Below, piece by piece: positions 10,978 through 18,850 of a DNA stretch of 64,000 nt (positions are counted from its first letter, which is position 1; every line of letters begins with the position of its first letter). Origin of the DNA: Rhodococcus qingshengii (GTDB taxonomy: Bacteria > Actinomycetota > Actinomycetes > Mycobacteriales > Mycobacteriaceae); assembly GCF_021025955.1 (NCBI RefSeq), contig NZ_JAJNCL010000002.1:423626-487625 (forward strand). Reading direction: 5' to 3'. The notes beneath the pieces were generated by a model. That model was not told the DNA's origin and did not search any database. It saw only the letters and a list, made by a program, of their open reading frames with translations. The position numbers were made by a program, and so were the translations under genes.

Positions 10978-11987
10978 GCTCGCCTCCTGGAAATGCGTTC
11001 TGCGGCACGCAAACGCACCGGAGCTGATCGTGGGTTCTCTTCGATTTCCTGCTCGGACGCACGTTCTGCGCCACGGGTGAGAATGCGGAACTCCGGGCCC
11101 ATTCCCGGCAACTCGACCGGCAGACCTTCAGGACTGGTGGACTTGGAGCGGGGAACCAACTCCGCCTTCACAACTCGATCCTCGAGCGACTGGTAGGACA
11201 TGAACACCACTCGTCCACCGACTGCCAGTGCGTCGAGCCCGGCAGGCACCGCTGCACGAAGCGAATCCAACTCGGCATTGACTTCGATCCGCAGCGCTTG
11301 GAAGGTGCGCTTGGCCGGGTGTCCACCGGTCCGTCGCGTGGCTGCGGGAATTGTCCGGTACAGCAACTCGACCAGAGCTGCACTGGTAGTGAAAGGTTCA
11401 CGCTCACGCTGCCGAAGGACCTCGGACGCAATCTTTCCGGCGAATCTCTCTTCGCCGTACGTGCTCAGAATGCGAGCAAGGTCGCCGTGGCTGTAGGTGT
11501 TGAGAACCTCTGCCGCGGTCAGCCCGACCGTCTGATCCATTCGCATGTCGAGAGGTGCGTCGATCGAGTATGCAAAACCTCGGTCGGCTTCGTCCAACTG
11601 CATCGACGACACACCCAGATCGAAGAGGATCGCGTGAACCGACTCCGTTGACGGCAGACCGGCCTGTTCGAGCGCGTCTTCGATCCCGTCATACGTGGTG
11701 TGCACGAACGTGGTTCGGTCTGCGAAGGGTGCCAGACGCTCGGAAGCGATACGGAGCGCATTGGTGTCGCGGTCGAGACCGATGAGATGAAGGCCCGGGT
11801 ACTTGCCGAGGAAGAATTCGGAGTGGCCGCCGAGCCCCAACGTCGCATCGATCATGTAGGCGCCCGCACCACCGTCACCGACGGCTGTGATGGCAGGGCC
11901 GAGAAGATCGTCGGCGCGATGCAGAAGTACTGGGACGTGGGCGAAGCCATCGGCATCCGAGGGTTCGTTCACCTCGTGATCCACCAT
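10974..11987 (-). CDS. rsmH: RsmH, 16S rRNA m4C1402 methyltransferase
   Basis: SAM-dependent methyltransferase modifying 16S rRNA C1402. The SAM site [13 protein letters not shown] and the following GLDRD are visible near residues 48-80. Two ATGs are possible: 12011 (345 aa) and 11987 (337 aa). I prefer 11987 because GGAG lies about 5 bases before it, whereas 12011 has only a weak GGAA. The 3' end overlaps ftsL. Upstream, against the start, are three 19-base tandem repeats. Confidence 0.93.
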   Translation of the reverse strand: MVDHEVNEPSDADGFAHVPVLLHRADDLLGPAITAVGDGGAGAYMIDATLGLGGHSEFFLGKYPGLHLIGLDRDTNALRIASERLAPFADRTTFVHTTYDGIEDALEQAGLPSTESVHAILFDLGVSSMQLDEADRGFAYSIDAPLDMRMDQTVGLTAAEVLNTYSHGDLARILSTYGEERFAGKIASEVLRQREREPFTTSAALVELLYRTIPAATRRTGGHPAKRTFQALRIEVNAELDSLRAAVPAGLDALAVGGRVVFMSYQSLEDRVVKAELVPRSKSTSPEGLPVELPGMGPEFRILTRGAERASEQEIEENPRSAPVRLRAAERISRRRA

Positions 11988-12019
11988 GATTGCTCCGGCT
12001 CCTACTTTCATGATTTCCG

Positions 12020-12076
12020 ATGACTTTTCGAAAAGTTGCTAACTTTCCGAGAAGGCGATGACTGTTCGAGAAGGCG
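12020..12076 (-). repeat. Three 19-base tandem repeats between mraZ and rsmH
   Basis: Read on the minus strand, three consecutive 19-base units run from 12076 down to 12020: CGCCTTCTCGAACAGTCAT, CGCCTTCTCGGAAAGTTAG and CAACTTTTCGAAAAGTCAT. Units 1 and 2 differ at four positions and unit 3 is more diverged. The shared core is CTTYTCGRAMAGTYA. The array ends just upstream of the first possible rsmH ATG. It could bind a regulator or be a non-functional tandem duplication. Confidence 0.85.
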
Positions 12077-12177
12077 AATGCTTCGAGGTCCCTGCCCGAA
12101 GGAGAACCTGGCGCTGGGGAAGTGCGTCAGGGTCTTTCCGGGCAGAGGCCTCGCGGCATTCGCCGGGGGCTCTTCGC

Positions 12178-12609
12178 CTAGACGATCTCGCTGAGAGATT
12201 CGCCTGTTGCCTGCGAATAGTCCTCTTCGTTGTCTCCGAGATACCTCTCCCAGGCTGCTAGATCCCAGATCTCGAGGTAATCGACGGAGCCGGTCACTAC
12301 GCATTCCTTCGACAGGTTTGCGTAACGCCGATGATCAGCCGAGAGGGTGATTCGCCCCTGGGCATCGGCGTGCTGTTCATCTGTGCCGGCGGCCAGGGCA
12401 CGTACATACGCCCGAGCTGCCGGATCATTGCGTGGAGCTGCCGCTGCCTTTCGAGCGAGCTTGACGAACTCGTCCCGGGGGTAGATGGCGAGGCTGTGAT
12501 CTTGACTCTTGGTGATCATCAATCCTCCTGCCAGTTCGTCTCGGAACTTTGCCGGCAACGTGAGCCGACCTTTGTCGTCGAGCTTCGGCGTGAAGGTACC
12601 GAGGAACAC
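12178..12609 (-). CDS. mraZ: MraZ, dcw-operon transcriptional regulator
   Basis: A 143-residue DNA-binding repressor of the dcw operon. It has two SpoVT/AbrB-like repeats with the family DXXXR signature: [16 protein letters not shown] near residues 11-26 and [15 protein letters not shown] near residue 83. The ATG at 12609 follows AGGAGG by 7 bases. The three GTGGG boxes at 12681-12705 upstream are the expected autoregulatory operator. Confidence 0.96.
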
Positions 12610-12680
12610 TCGACACCTCCTGCGAGCTTGCGCTGAAACCCTCCCTATCGAGCGGATCGTGCTTCAGCTCTCCGCCCGAA

Positions 12681-12705
12681 CCCACAGTACCCCACTTTCC
12701 CCCAC
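12681..12705 (-). promoter_or_regulatory. MraZ operator: three GTGGG boxes at 10-base spacing
   Basis: On the minus strand GTGGG occurs at 12701-12705, 12691-12695 and 12681-12685, exactly 10 bases apart, about 75-95 bases upstream of the mraZ start. Direct TGGG(N)-type repeats spaced by one helical turn are the known recognition pattern of the ring-shaped MraZ octamer. Confidence 0.85.
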
Positions 12706-12709
12706 AAAC

Positions 12710-13080
12710 AAGGAGCACATGGTCCCTATTCAGCATCATTTGCTGACAAATAGCAGGTCAGTGCAGGTGGGGAGACGTGGGGGAAATTTGCAACCGTGTC
12801 CCGGCCCACACCACCGTCATATCGACCCGTCACGCCACGACTTGTCGCTCCCCCAGACAAAATGGCAGTACAAGCACGGTTTTCGAATAGACGTGAGCTG
12901 GACGAGGTCTGGTCGAGCATTGCAGTTCGGCCAGGGTGGAGAAAAGTGGAGGACCGGGTGGAGCGAAGTGGAGGAAGCCCGTGGGCATGCCTACGGGCGG
13001 CCAGGGTGGCACGTGATTCGCTCGCGCGTCACTGATTCGCCGGTAACCCCGCCAGCGCACACGACAACACCCACACCAAC
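12710..13080. other. Non-coding upstream region of the dcw operon
   Basis: Between mraZ and the DUF3040 gene lie 593 bases with no convincing gene; the short open frames lack plausible starts, ribosome sites or family sequence. Besides the GTGGG/GTGGAG clusters listed separately, it must contain the mraZ promoter. I see no clear -10/-35 pair and do not assign one. Confidence 0.6.
12767..12977 (+). promoter_or_regulatory. Additional GTGGG/GTGGAG box clusters upstream of the mraZ operator
   Basis: On the plus strand, two GTGGGG boxes start at 12767 and 12777 (10-base spacing). Four GTGGAG boxes start at 12936, 12946, 12958 and 12968 (spacing 10, 12, 10), forming two copies of a 22-base unit (12934-12955 and 12956-12977). 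They face away from mraZ. The 10-base periodicity matches the MraZ operator, so secondary MraZ sites are possible, but this is inference. Confidence 0.5.
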
Positions 13081-13081
13081 G

Positions 13082-13121
13082 CGTGTGGCGGTCGGCAACC
13101 TTGGTTGCCGACCGCCACACG
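13082..13121 (-). terminator. Perfect 19-base-pair hairpin downstream of the DUF3040 gene
   Basis: Arms 13082-13100 and 13103-13121 are perfectly complementary with a 2-base loop. It lies 81 bases downstream of the DUF3040 stop and is not followed by a U-run, so it would be an I-shaped actinobacterial-type terminator. Its extreme symmetry could also suit a protein-binding site or cruciform. Confidence 0.6.
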
Positions 13122-13202
13122 TGTGGTCGTTCGTGCCCTGCAAAGGGCGTCATGTCCAAACTGCATCACTCTCGAAGTACGCCCCAAAAAAGGGCGGGAG
13201 AG

Positions 13203-13640
13203 CTAGTCCTGCTCGAACCTGCGTTTGAATCGATCTTCCATCCGCGACGAGAATCCGCCGCCGGATTTCCGGCCGCGTCCTCGTCCGGAACCACCCCTGC
13301 CCGGCGGACCGGACGGATGATTGCCGCCTTCTGAAGCGGGGTCGGCAGCTGCTGCGGACTTACGTCCACCACCCCAGAGGAACAACACCCCTGCGCCGAA
13401 CATGAACAAGAAACCGAACAGGCTGATGATCGGAAAACCGCCCGGCTTGAGCGGGAGGGCAACCCCCGCGATCAGCAGGACCAGACCCAGCACGAATAGA
13501 GCCGCTGCTTGGAATCGCCGTCTGCTCGACGGCGCCCGCATACGGCCGCCCCTCACATTGGAGGCGAACTTGGGGTCTTCGGCATAGAGAGCGCTCTCGA
13601 TCTGATCGAGCATGCGCTGCTCGTGCTCGGAGAGTGGCAC
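13203..13640 (-). CDS. DUF3040 family membrane protein (Rv2169c-like)
   Basis: A 145-residue protein of unknown function found next to mraZ in many actinobacteria. The N-terminus MPLSEHEQRMLDQIE is the DUF3040 signature. Two hydrophobic helices follow (about 55-75 and 80-100), then a Gly/Ser/Arg-rich tail with a repeated GRG pattern. The GTG at 13640 has GGGAGG 4 bases upstream. The AT-rich stretch at about 13700-13740 may hold its promoter. Confidence 0.85.
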   Translation of the reverse strand: MPLSEHEQRMLDQIESALYAEDPKFASNVRGGRMRAPSSRRRFQAAALFVLGLVLLIAGVALPLKPGGFPIISLFGFLFMFGAGVLFLWGGGRKSAAAADPASEGGNHPSGPPGRGGSGRGRGRKSGGGFSSRMEDRFKRRFEQD

Positions 13641-13877
13641 GGTACCTCCCCCGGCACTGGAAGTTTGGCAACCACCTCACGGTGTGAGGCGGCGGGTAAT
13701 CAACTTGAACGATTACCTGTTTTCATAATACGAGCAGTTTAGGTCTCGGACCACCAACTCCGGGTACGAGTTCCGCCACAAGCGTACGTATTCGTGCCAA
13801 AGGGCCCCGATTCGGCTCCATTTGCCCGCGCGGACCAGGAATTTCCCCGGAAATGACTGCCGCGACGGACCATTTGT

Positions 13878-14429
13878 TCACGACGCTTGCAAATGCGCGG
13901 ACGTGTCCTGACCGATGAAATCTTCGACTGCTGTGAGAAAACGACCGACCTCGGCAAAAAATGCGTCGGAATCGGAGTCTGTGATGACGATCGACACACC
14001 GGTTTCCACGGCCGCACGCGTAGCGGACCACCCCGCGAAGAACTTCGACCACGCACCGAACGCGGGCGCTGCGGCGTCCATCAGGACCCACGCGTTTCCG
14101 GTTCGCTTACGCTTCGAGCCGGCACCGGCGGGAGCCGCCGCCAACACCGCCCCGGCACCACGCAACGCCGCCAGGTAAGCACACCGGAACCGGTCGGCAG
14201 GATCGCCTGCCCCTATCGCTTCCTCCAGAAGCGCATCCGCCTTCCGAAGCAGTCCCCATGCCACACCGGACTTTCCCACTTGAACACTGCGGTGGCTGGT
14301 GGCCGTCGCACCGAACGACCGCCGCGCCGACATCGGCAATCGAGAGATTGCGGCATCCGACGGACTCGACAACTCGGCAGGAAGAGTTCGTACGGATTTC
14401 ACACGTTCAGGCTTCACACGCTCGGACAT
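13878..14429 (-). CDS. SAV_6107-family HEPN-domain protein, LexA-box controlled
   Basis: A 183-residue protein with the helical HEPN-like domain of the SAV_6107 family, whose biochemical role is not established. The frame opens at 14522, but the ATG at 14429 (MSERVKPERV) is preferred because AGGAGGT lies 6 bases upstream, and the earlier ATG falls inside the LexA box. The N-terminus is basic, followed by Ala-rich helices. A perfect 13-base-pair hairpin (14471-14504) sits in the leader and a perfect SOS box at 14515-14530. DNA-damage induction is inferred from that box. Confidence 0.8.
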   Translation of the reverse strand: MSERVKPERVKSVRTLPAELSSPSDAAISRLPMSARRSFGATATSHRSVQVGKSGVAWGLLRKADALLEEAIGAGDPADRFRCAYLAALRGAGAVLAAAPAGAGSKRKRTGNAWVLMDAAAPAFGAWSKFFAGWSATRAAVETGVSIVITDSDSDAFFAEVGRFLTAVEDFIGQDTSAHLQAS

Positions 14430-14470
14430 CGGGGCACCTCCTGCACCGTAAGGATCCAAGGCCGGGTGGG

Positions 14471-14504
14471 CCGGAGATGCCCGCTTCCCTTCGGGCATCT
14501 CCGG
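14471..14504 (-). other. Leader hairpin of the HEPN gene
   Basis: Arms 14471-14483 and 14492-14504 (CCGGAGATGCCCG and its complement) pair perfectly around an 8-base loop. If transcription starts near the LexA box, the hairpin lies in the 5' leader about 40 bases before the start codon. It may be an attenuator or mRNA stabiliser. There is no U-run on the minus strand. Confidence 0.5.
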
Positions 14505-14514
14505 ATCACCCACA

Positions 14515-14530
14515 TCGAACATCTGTTCGA
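14515..14530. promoter_or_regulatory. LexA (SOS) box
   Basis: TCGAACATCTGTTCGA is a perfect match to the mycobacterial/actinobacterial LexA consensus TCGAAC-N4-GTTCGA. It lies in the 147-base gap between divergent genes. A plus-strand -10 candidate (TATAAC, 14540-14545) and a minus-strand -10 candidate (TATATT, complement of 14538-14543) flank it, so bound LexA could block both directions. Confidence 0.85.
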
Positions 14531-14576
14531 CCTATTCAATATAACTGCACCCACCGACACGCCGTCAAGAGAAGAG

Positions 14577-15182
14577 GTGAGACCGGTCGACCCGCAGATC
14601 GCCTGGACACCACATACGGTCGACCTCGACCGCGAAGAATTCGCGAATCGACTCCACGAGGCACTGGCCGTGTACGTCACAGCGATGGACTATCCGCGAG
14701 GAACCGAGTTCCATCGCGCACCGATGTGGCAGGAGCATGCGAACCGGCCTGGCTGGAAAGCCGTCGGCGCATTGGCAGTTCCCCAGCAACCGTCGCACGA
14801 AAATCTGCCACTGGTGGGGATCGCTTACGGGTATCGCGGGAGCCCGGACCAGTGGTGGCATCAGCAGGTACTGCACGGGCTTCGGCGCTCGGGTCGACCC
14901 CAGAGCGAGATCGATGCGATTCTGAGTGACTACTTCGAACTCACCGAACTTCACGTGCATCCGAACGGACAAGGGCACCGGTTGGGCGAATCGCTCTTGC
15001 GCCACCTCCTCGCCGATCGACCCGAACGCAGTGTTCTGTTGTCGACCCCCGAGGTGTACGACGAGGACAACCGTGCCTGGCGGCTGTACCGTCGCCTCGG
15101 ATTTCGTGACGTGCTCCGCAGATTTCGTTTTGCCGGCGACAACCGACCGTTCGCGGTCCTCGGGCGCGGACTGCCGCTGTGA
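14577..15182 (+). CDS. GNAT-family N-acetyltransferase (Rv2170-like)
   Basis: A 201-residue acetyl-CoA-dependent acetyltransferase. Motif A (LHVHPNGQGHRLGESLL) with the acetyl-CoA pyrophosphate loop NGQGHRLG is near residue 120-137, and the terminal YRRLGFRDV stretch is typical of GNAT. The frame is open far upstream, but only sequence after the GTG at 14577 looks like this family, and AAGAGAAG precedes it. The stop overlaps the next gene's GTG (GTGA). The substrate is unknown; M. tuberculosis Rv2170 has been reported as a lysine acetyltransferase. Confidence 0.85.
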   Translation: MRPVDPQIAWTPHTVDLDREEFANRLHEALAVYVTAMDYPRGTEFHRAPMWQEHANRPGWKAVGALAVPQQPSHENLPLVGIAYGYRGSPDQWWHQQVLHGLRRSGRPQSEIDAILSDYFELTELHVHPNGQGHRLGESLLRHLLADRPERSVLLSTPEVYDEDNRAWRLYRRLGFRDVLRRFRFAGDNRPFAVLGRGLPL

Positions 15183-16777
15183 GCGCGCTTCTCGACGCCG
15201 TCGTCGTCGGCTCCGGACACAACGCGCTCGTTTCGGCCGCCTACCTCGCACGCGAGGGTTGGTCGGTCGAGGTGCTCGAGAGGGACACGGTTCTCGGCGG
15301 CGCCGTCTCGACCGTCGAGCGATTTCCCGGATACAAGGTGGACCGGGGGTCGTCGGCGCACCTCATGATTCGACACAGCGGCATCATCGAGGAACTCGGA
15401 CTCGGCGCGCACGGACTGCGCTACATCGACTGTGACCCGTGGGCGTTCGCGCCGCCCGCCCCGGGCACCGACGGGCCGGGCATCGTGTTTCACCGCGACC
15501 TCGACGCAACCTGCCTGTCCATCGAACGAGCTTGCGGGACAAAGGACGCCGACTCGTATCGGCGGTTCGTCGCAGTCTGGTCGGAGCGCAGTCAACACGT
15601 CATGAAAGCGTTTTCGGCGCCACCCACCGGATCGAACCTGATCGGTGCGTTCGGGGGTCTCGCCACCGCACGCGGCAACAGCGAACTCTCGCGGCAGTTC
15701 CTCGCGCCTGGCGACGCACTGCTGGACGAGTATTTCGACAGCGAGGAACTCAAAGCTGCGTTGGCGTGGTTCGGCGCCCAGTCCGGGCCTCCGATGTCGG
15801 AACCGGGAACCGCTCCGATGGTCGGCTTCGCTGCACTCATGCACGTCTTGCCCCCCGGGCGGGCAGTCGGCGGGAGCGGCGCGCTGAGCGCTGCGTTGGC
15901 CTCCCGCATGGCTGTCGACGGCGCCGCCATCTCACTCGGCGACGGTGTGGCGTCGATCCGCCCTGACTCGAATCACTGGACCGTCACGACCGAGAACGGT
16001 CGAGAGGTTCAGGCTCGCAAGGTAATTGCCGGGTGCCACATCCTCACCACGCTCGAACTCCTGGGCCGCGGCGGCTTCGACGGCGAGACGCTCGAACGAT
16101 GGCGTCGCCGCATCAGGGTAGGCCCCGGTATCGGCGCGGTACTGCGACTGGCAACATCTGCGCTTCCGTCCTACCGCGGCGACGCCACGACGCAGGAAAG
16201 CACGTCGGGATTGCAATTGCTGGTTTCCGATCGCGCCCACTTGCGCGCTGCACACGGCGCAGCGCTGGCGGGGGAACTTCCTCCTCGCCCTGCGGTCCTC
16301 GGAATGAGTTTCAGCGGAATCGATCCCACGATCTCCCCGGCCGGTCGACATCAGGTGACGCTGTGGTCGCAGTGGCAACCGTATCGCCTCAGCGGACATC
16401 GTGATTGGGCGTCGGTCGCGGAGGCGGAGTCCGATCGGATCGTCGGCGAGATGGAGGCCGTCGCGCCCGGATTCGCTGATTCCATCCTCGACCGGTTCAT
16501 TCAGACTCCCCGCGACATCGAGTCGGAATTGGGGATGATCGGCGGAAATGTCATGCACGTCGAGATGTCACTCGATCAGATGATGTTGTGGCGACCGCTT
16601 CCGGAACTGTCCGGACATCGCGTTCCGGGAGCAGACGGGTTGTATCTGACCGGTGCGTCGACGCATCCCGGTGGTGGTGTGTCCGGAGCCAGTGGTCGCA
16701 GTGCCGCTCGAATCGCACTGTCCGACAGCCGCCGGGGCGCGACTGGTCGTTGGATGCTTCGTTCGAGCAGGTCGTAA
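15179..16777 (+). CDS. CrtI/PYROXD2-type FAD-dependent oxidoreductase
   Basis: A 532-residue flavoprotein with an N-terminal Rossmann FAD site (DAVVVGSGHNALVSAAYLA, residues 6-24) followed by LERDTVLGGAVST. The C-terminus (LYLTGASTHPGGGVSGASGRSAA) matches phytoene-dehydrogenase-like oxidoreductases. The overall form resembles PYROXD2 homologues more than true CrtI. The GTG at 15179 overlaps the GNAT stop, so the two are translationally coupled. This gene is absent between the Rv2170 and lppM equivalents in M. tuberculosis as I recall it. The substrate is unknown. Confidence 0.85.
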   Translation: MSALLDAVVVGSGHNALVSAAYLAREGWSVEVLERDTVLGGAVSTVERFPGYKVDRGSSAHLMIRHSGIIEELGLGAHGLRYIDCDPWAFAPPAPGTDGPGIVFHRDLDATCLSIERACGTKDADSYRRFVAVWSERSQHVMKAFSAPPTGSNLIGAFGGLATARGNSELSRQFLAPGDALLDEYFDSEELKAALAWFGAQSGPPMSEPGTAPMVGFAALMHVLPPGRAVGGSGALSAALASRMAVDGAAISLGDGVASIRPDSNHWTVTTENGREVQARKVIAGCHILTTLELLGRGGFDGETLERWRRRIRVGPGIGAVLRLATSALPSYRGDATTQESTSGLQLLVSDRAHLRAAHGAALAGELPPRPAVLGMSFSGIDPTISPAGRHQVTLWSQWQPYRLSGHRDWASVAEAESDRIVGEMEAVAPGFADSILDRFIQTPRDIESELGMIGGNVMHVEMSLDQMMLWRPLPELSGHRVPGADGLYLTGASTHPGGGVSGASGRSAARIALSDSRRGATGRWMLRSSRS

Positions 16778-16856
16778 AGGTCACCCGCCGAACTTCACCC
16801 GCCGACACGCCCCCGCCTCGATGACTGGCTACGCCACGGCTGGCACGATGGCCAGT

Positions 16857-17642
16857 GTGCAACAGTCCACCGATCCCGCCGCCAAGCCGACCAGTCGGAA
16901 ACGCTTCCTGACGGTTGCCGCGCTCGCCCTGATGTTGGTTCCCTTGCTGGCCGGGTGCATCCGCGTGCAGGTGTCGATGGGCGTGTCCGCGAACGATCGT
17001 GTGTCGGGTCAGGTGGTCGCCGCCGCGATACCTGCGGACGAGGCAGACAAGGGTCCCCAGCTGACCCCGCCTTCCTCACTGGAGGACAAGGTACGGGTCC
17101 AGGAGTACAAGAAGGACGGGTACGTCGGCAGTCAGGCGTTCTTCAGCGATTTGTCTTTCGGTGACGTCGCCCAGCTGAGTTCGATGTACGCCGAGGGATC
17201 CGGCTCGTTCCAGATCACCCTCAAGCGCTCGGGAGACACCGTCACGCTCGACGGCAAGGTAGACCTGAAGACGCTGCCGGCCCAGGGCGCTGACGTTCAG
17301 GTCAGCATCGCATTCCCGGCACGGGTGGGCACCACGAACGGAACCCGAGACGGTGATTCCCGGGTGTCGTGGACGTTGCCTGCCGGTGAGGTGTCGACGA
17401 TGCGTGCCGAGGTCAACTATGCGGATCCCAGCACTCGCAGCTTCGCCGGTTGGGCCGGCATCATGGCCGGACTGACGCTCGGGGTCGCAATCGTCGTCGG
17501 CGCGCTGGCCTGGATGGCGCGCAATCGCGCACCGGTCAAGCGTGCACCCGCGTCGAAAGCACCGGCTATGAAGACGCCTGTCACAAAGTCACCGGTCACG
17601 AAGCAAGCTGACACCAAGAATCCGAGAAACACCACAAAGTAG
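16857..17642 (+). CDS. lppM: LppM-like lipoprotein (DUF3153, Rv2171-like)
   Basis: A 261-residue membrane lipoprotein. A basic N-terminus and hydrophobic stretch end in the lipobox LLAGC near residue 33. An extracytoplasmic domain follows, then a membrane helix (about residues 200-222) and a cytoplasmic Lys/Pro/Thr repeat tail. I chose GTG 16857 because a -10-like CACGAT lies 7 bases upstream (leaderless); ATG 16848 in the same frame is the alternative. Mycobacterial LppM is linked to lipoglycan/phagosome phenotypes. A weak hairpin (17658-17673) separates it from convergent metF. Confidence 0.8.
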   Translation: MQQSTDPAAKPTSRKRFLTVAALALMLVPLLAGCIRVQVSMGVSANDRVSGQVVAAAIPADEADKGPQLTPPSSLEDKVRVQEYKKDGYVGSQAFFSDLSFGDVAQLSSMYAEGSGSFQITLKRSGDTVTLDGKVDLKTLPAQGADVQVSIAFPARVGTTNGTRDGDSRVSWTLPAGEVSTMRAEVNYADPSTRSFAGWAGIMAGLTLGVAIVVGALAWMARNRAPVKRAPASKAPAMKTPVTKSPVTKQADTKNPRNTTK

Positions 17643-17690
17643 CGCCTGGCAGTTGCGCACTCGATTGTTGTCGAGCGAGGCAACCGAAGA

Positions 17691-18680
17691 TCAGACCGCT
17701 TGCGCTGTCCCGACCGAGGTGTCGGGGGTCAGACCGAGGCGCTCGAGGACCTCACTCGTTGCACGCGCGAAGTTCAACGTGATGAAGTGCAAGCACGGAG
17801 CGCCTTCGGCGATCAACCGCTCACCCATCTCGGTGGCCAGATCGATGCCGAGTTCACGAACCGCTGCACGGTTCTCTTCCGGACCGCTTCCGGCCGCGGC
17901 ATCGAATCGACGTTCGAGGGCGGGAGGCAGAGACGAGCCCGACAGTTCGAGCATGCGCCTCACCGAACGCAGCGAGGTCACCGGCATGATCTCCGGGATG
18001 ATCGGCTTGGCGCCCTGTTCTGCGTCGTACGCGCTCACCCGGTCACGAAGACGAAGGTAGTCCTCCACGTCGAAAAACATCTGCGTGATCGAGTACTCCG
18101 CGCCGGCACGCAGCTTCGACACCAGGTACTTCGTGTCGTATGCCAAGTCCGGAGCGCGGTAGTGGCCCTCGGGGAACGACGCGACACCCACGTGGAAGTC
18201 GCCCAGGTCACGGACCATCCGCACGAGTTCCTCGGCGTACTCGACGCCTTCGGGATGCTTCTTCCACTCGCCGAGCGGATCGCCGGGCGGATCGCCGCGC
18301 AACACGAGGATGTTGCTGATCCCACGATCGGCGTAAGCACCGACCATGGCACGAAGTTCTTCGGTGCTGTGCGACACCGCAGTCAGGTGAGCAACCGGCA
18401 GCAGGGTCGTCTCTTCGGCCAGTTCACCGGTGACGCGTACCGTCCGATCGCGCGTCGACCCGCCTGCGCCGTACGTCATCGAGACGAATGCCGGTGCGAG
18501 CCGTTCGAAGGTACGCACCGCACGCCACAGGCGAGCTTCGGCGTCGGCGTCGCGCGGCGGCGAAAACTCGACCGAGAACGGAATGCGGCTACCTGTCGAG
18601 GAAGCGATCCGATCGACGATCGACGGTGTTCGGGTGGCCCACCCCTCGCTGGAGCGGCCCCTGACTGGATCGAATGTCAC
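17691..18680 (-). CDS. metF: Methylenetetrahydrofolate reductase
   Basis: A 329-residue flavin-dependent TIM-barrel enzyme reducing 5,10-methylene-THF to 5-methyl-THF for methionine synthesis. Family stretches FSVEFSPPRD, FVSMTYGAGGSTRDRT and NILVLRGDPPGDP are visible in order. The GTG at 18680 has a -10 (TATGCT) ending 6 bases upstream, implying a leaderless mRNA. Confidence 0.92.
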   Translation of the reverse strand: MTFDPVRGRSSEGWATRTPSIVDRIASSTGSRIPFSVEFSPPRDADAEARLWRAVRTFERLAPAFVSMTYGAGGSTRDRTVRVTGELAEETTLLPVAHLTAVSHSTEELRAMVGAYADRGISNILVLRGDPPGDPLGEWKKHPEGVEYAEELVRMVRDLGDFHVGVASFPEGHYRAPDLAYDTKYLVSKLRAGAEYSITQMFFDVEDYLRLRDRVSAYDAEQGAKPIIPEIMPVTSLRSVRRMLELSGSSLPPALERRFDAAAGSGPEENRAAVRELGIDLATEMGERLIAEGAPCLHFITLNFARATSEVLERLGLTPDTSVGTAQAV

Positions 18681-18686
18681 CGGTCA

Positions 18687-18692
18687 AGCATA
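18687..18692 (-). promoter_or_regulatory. -10 element of leaderless metF
   Basis: TATGCT on the minus strand, 6 bases before the GTG start at 18680, which would make the start codon the first transcribed codon. Confidence 0.6.
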
Positions 18693-18850
18693 TGTTTTCC
18701 AGCCGCAAACAAGCTCATCGCCCAGGGCTGCGCATCCCGTATGTCAGGATCACGCAGTTCACGGCCCGACCCGCCGTTGATTCCAACCCCCACTAAGCTG
18801 GGCTCCAAGCTCGCTTCCGTGTAACCCTCCGGCGCGAGAACATACCGATC

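Noticed and set aside
13887-14576. Upstream extension of the GNAT frame to 13887
   Set aside because: It is antisense to the HEPN gene and lacks acetyltransferase-like sequence. The GTG at 14577 begins the family match.
15179-16777. Second true phytoene desaturase
   Set aside because: C-terminal and middle sequences fit PYROXD2-like oxidoreductases better, and it is not with crtB. The CrtI call is kept for 19993-21585.
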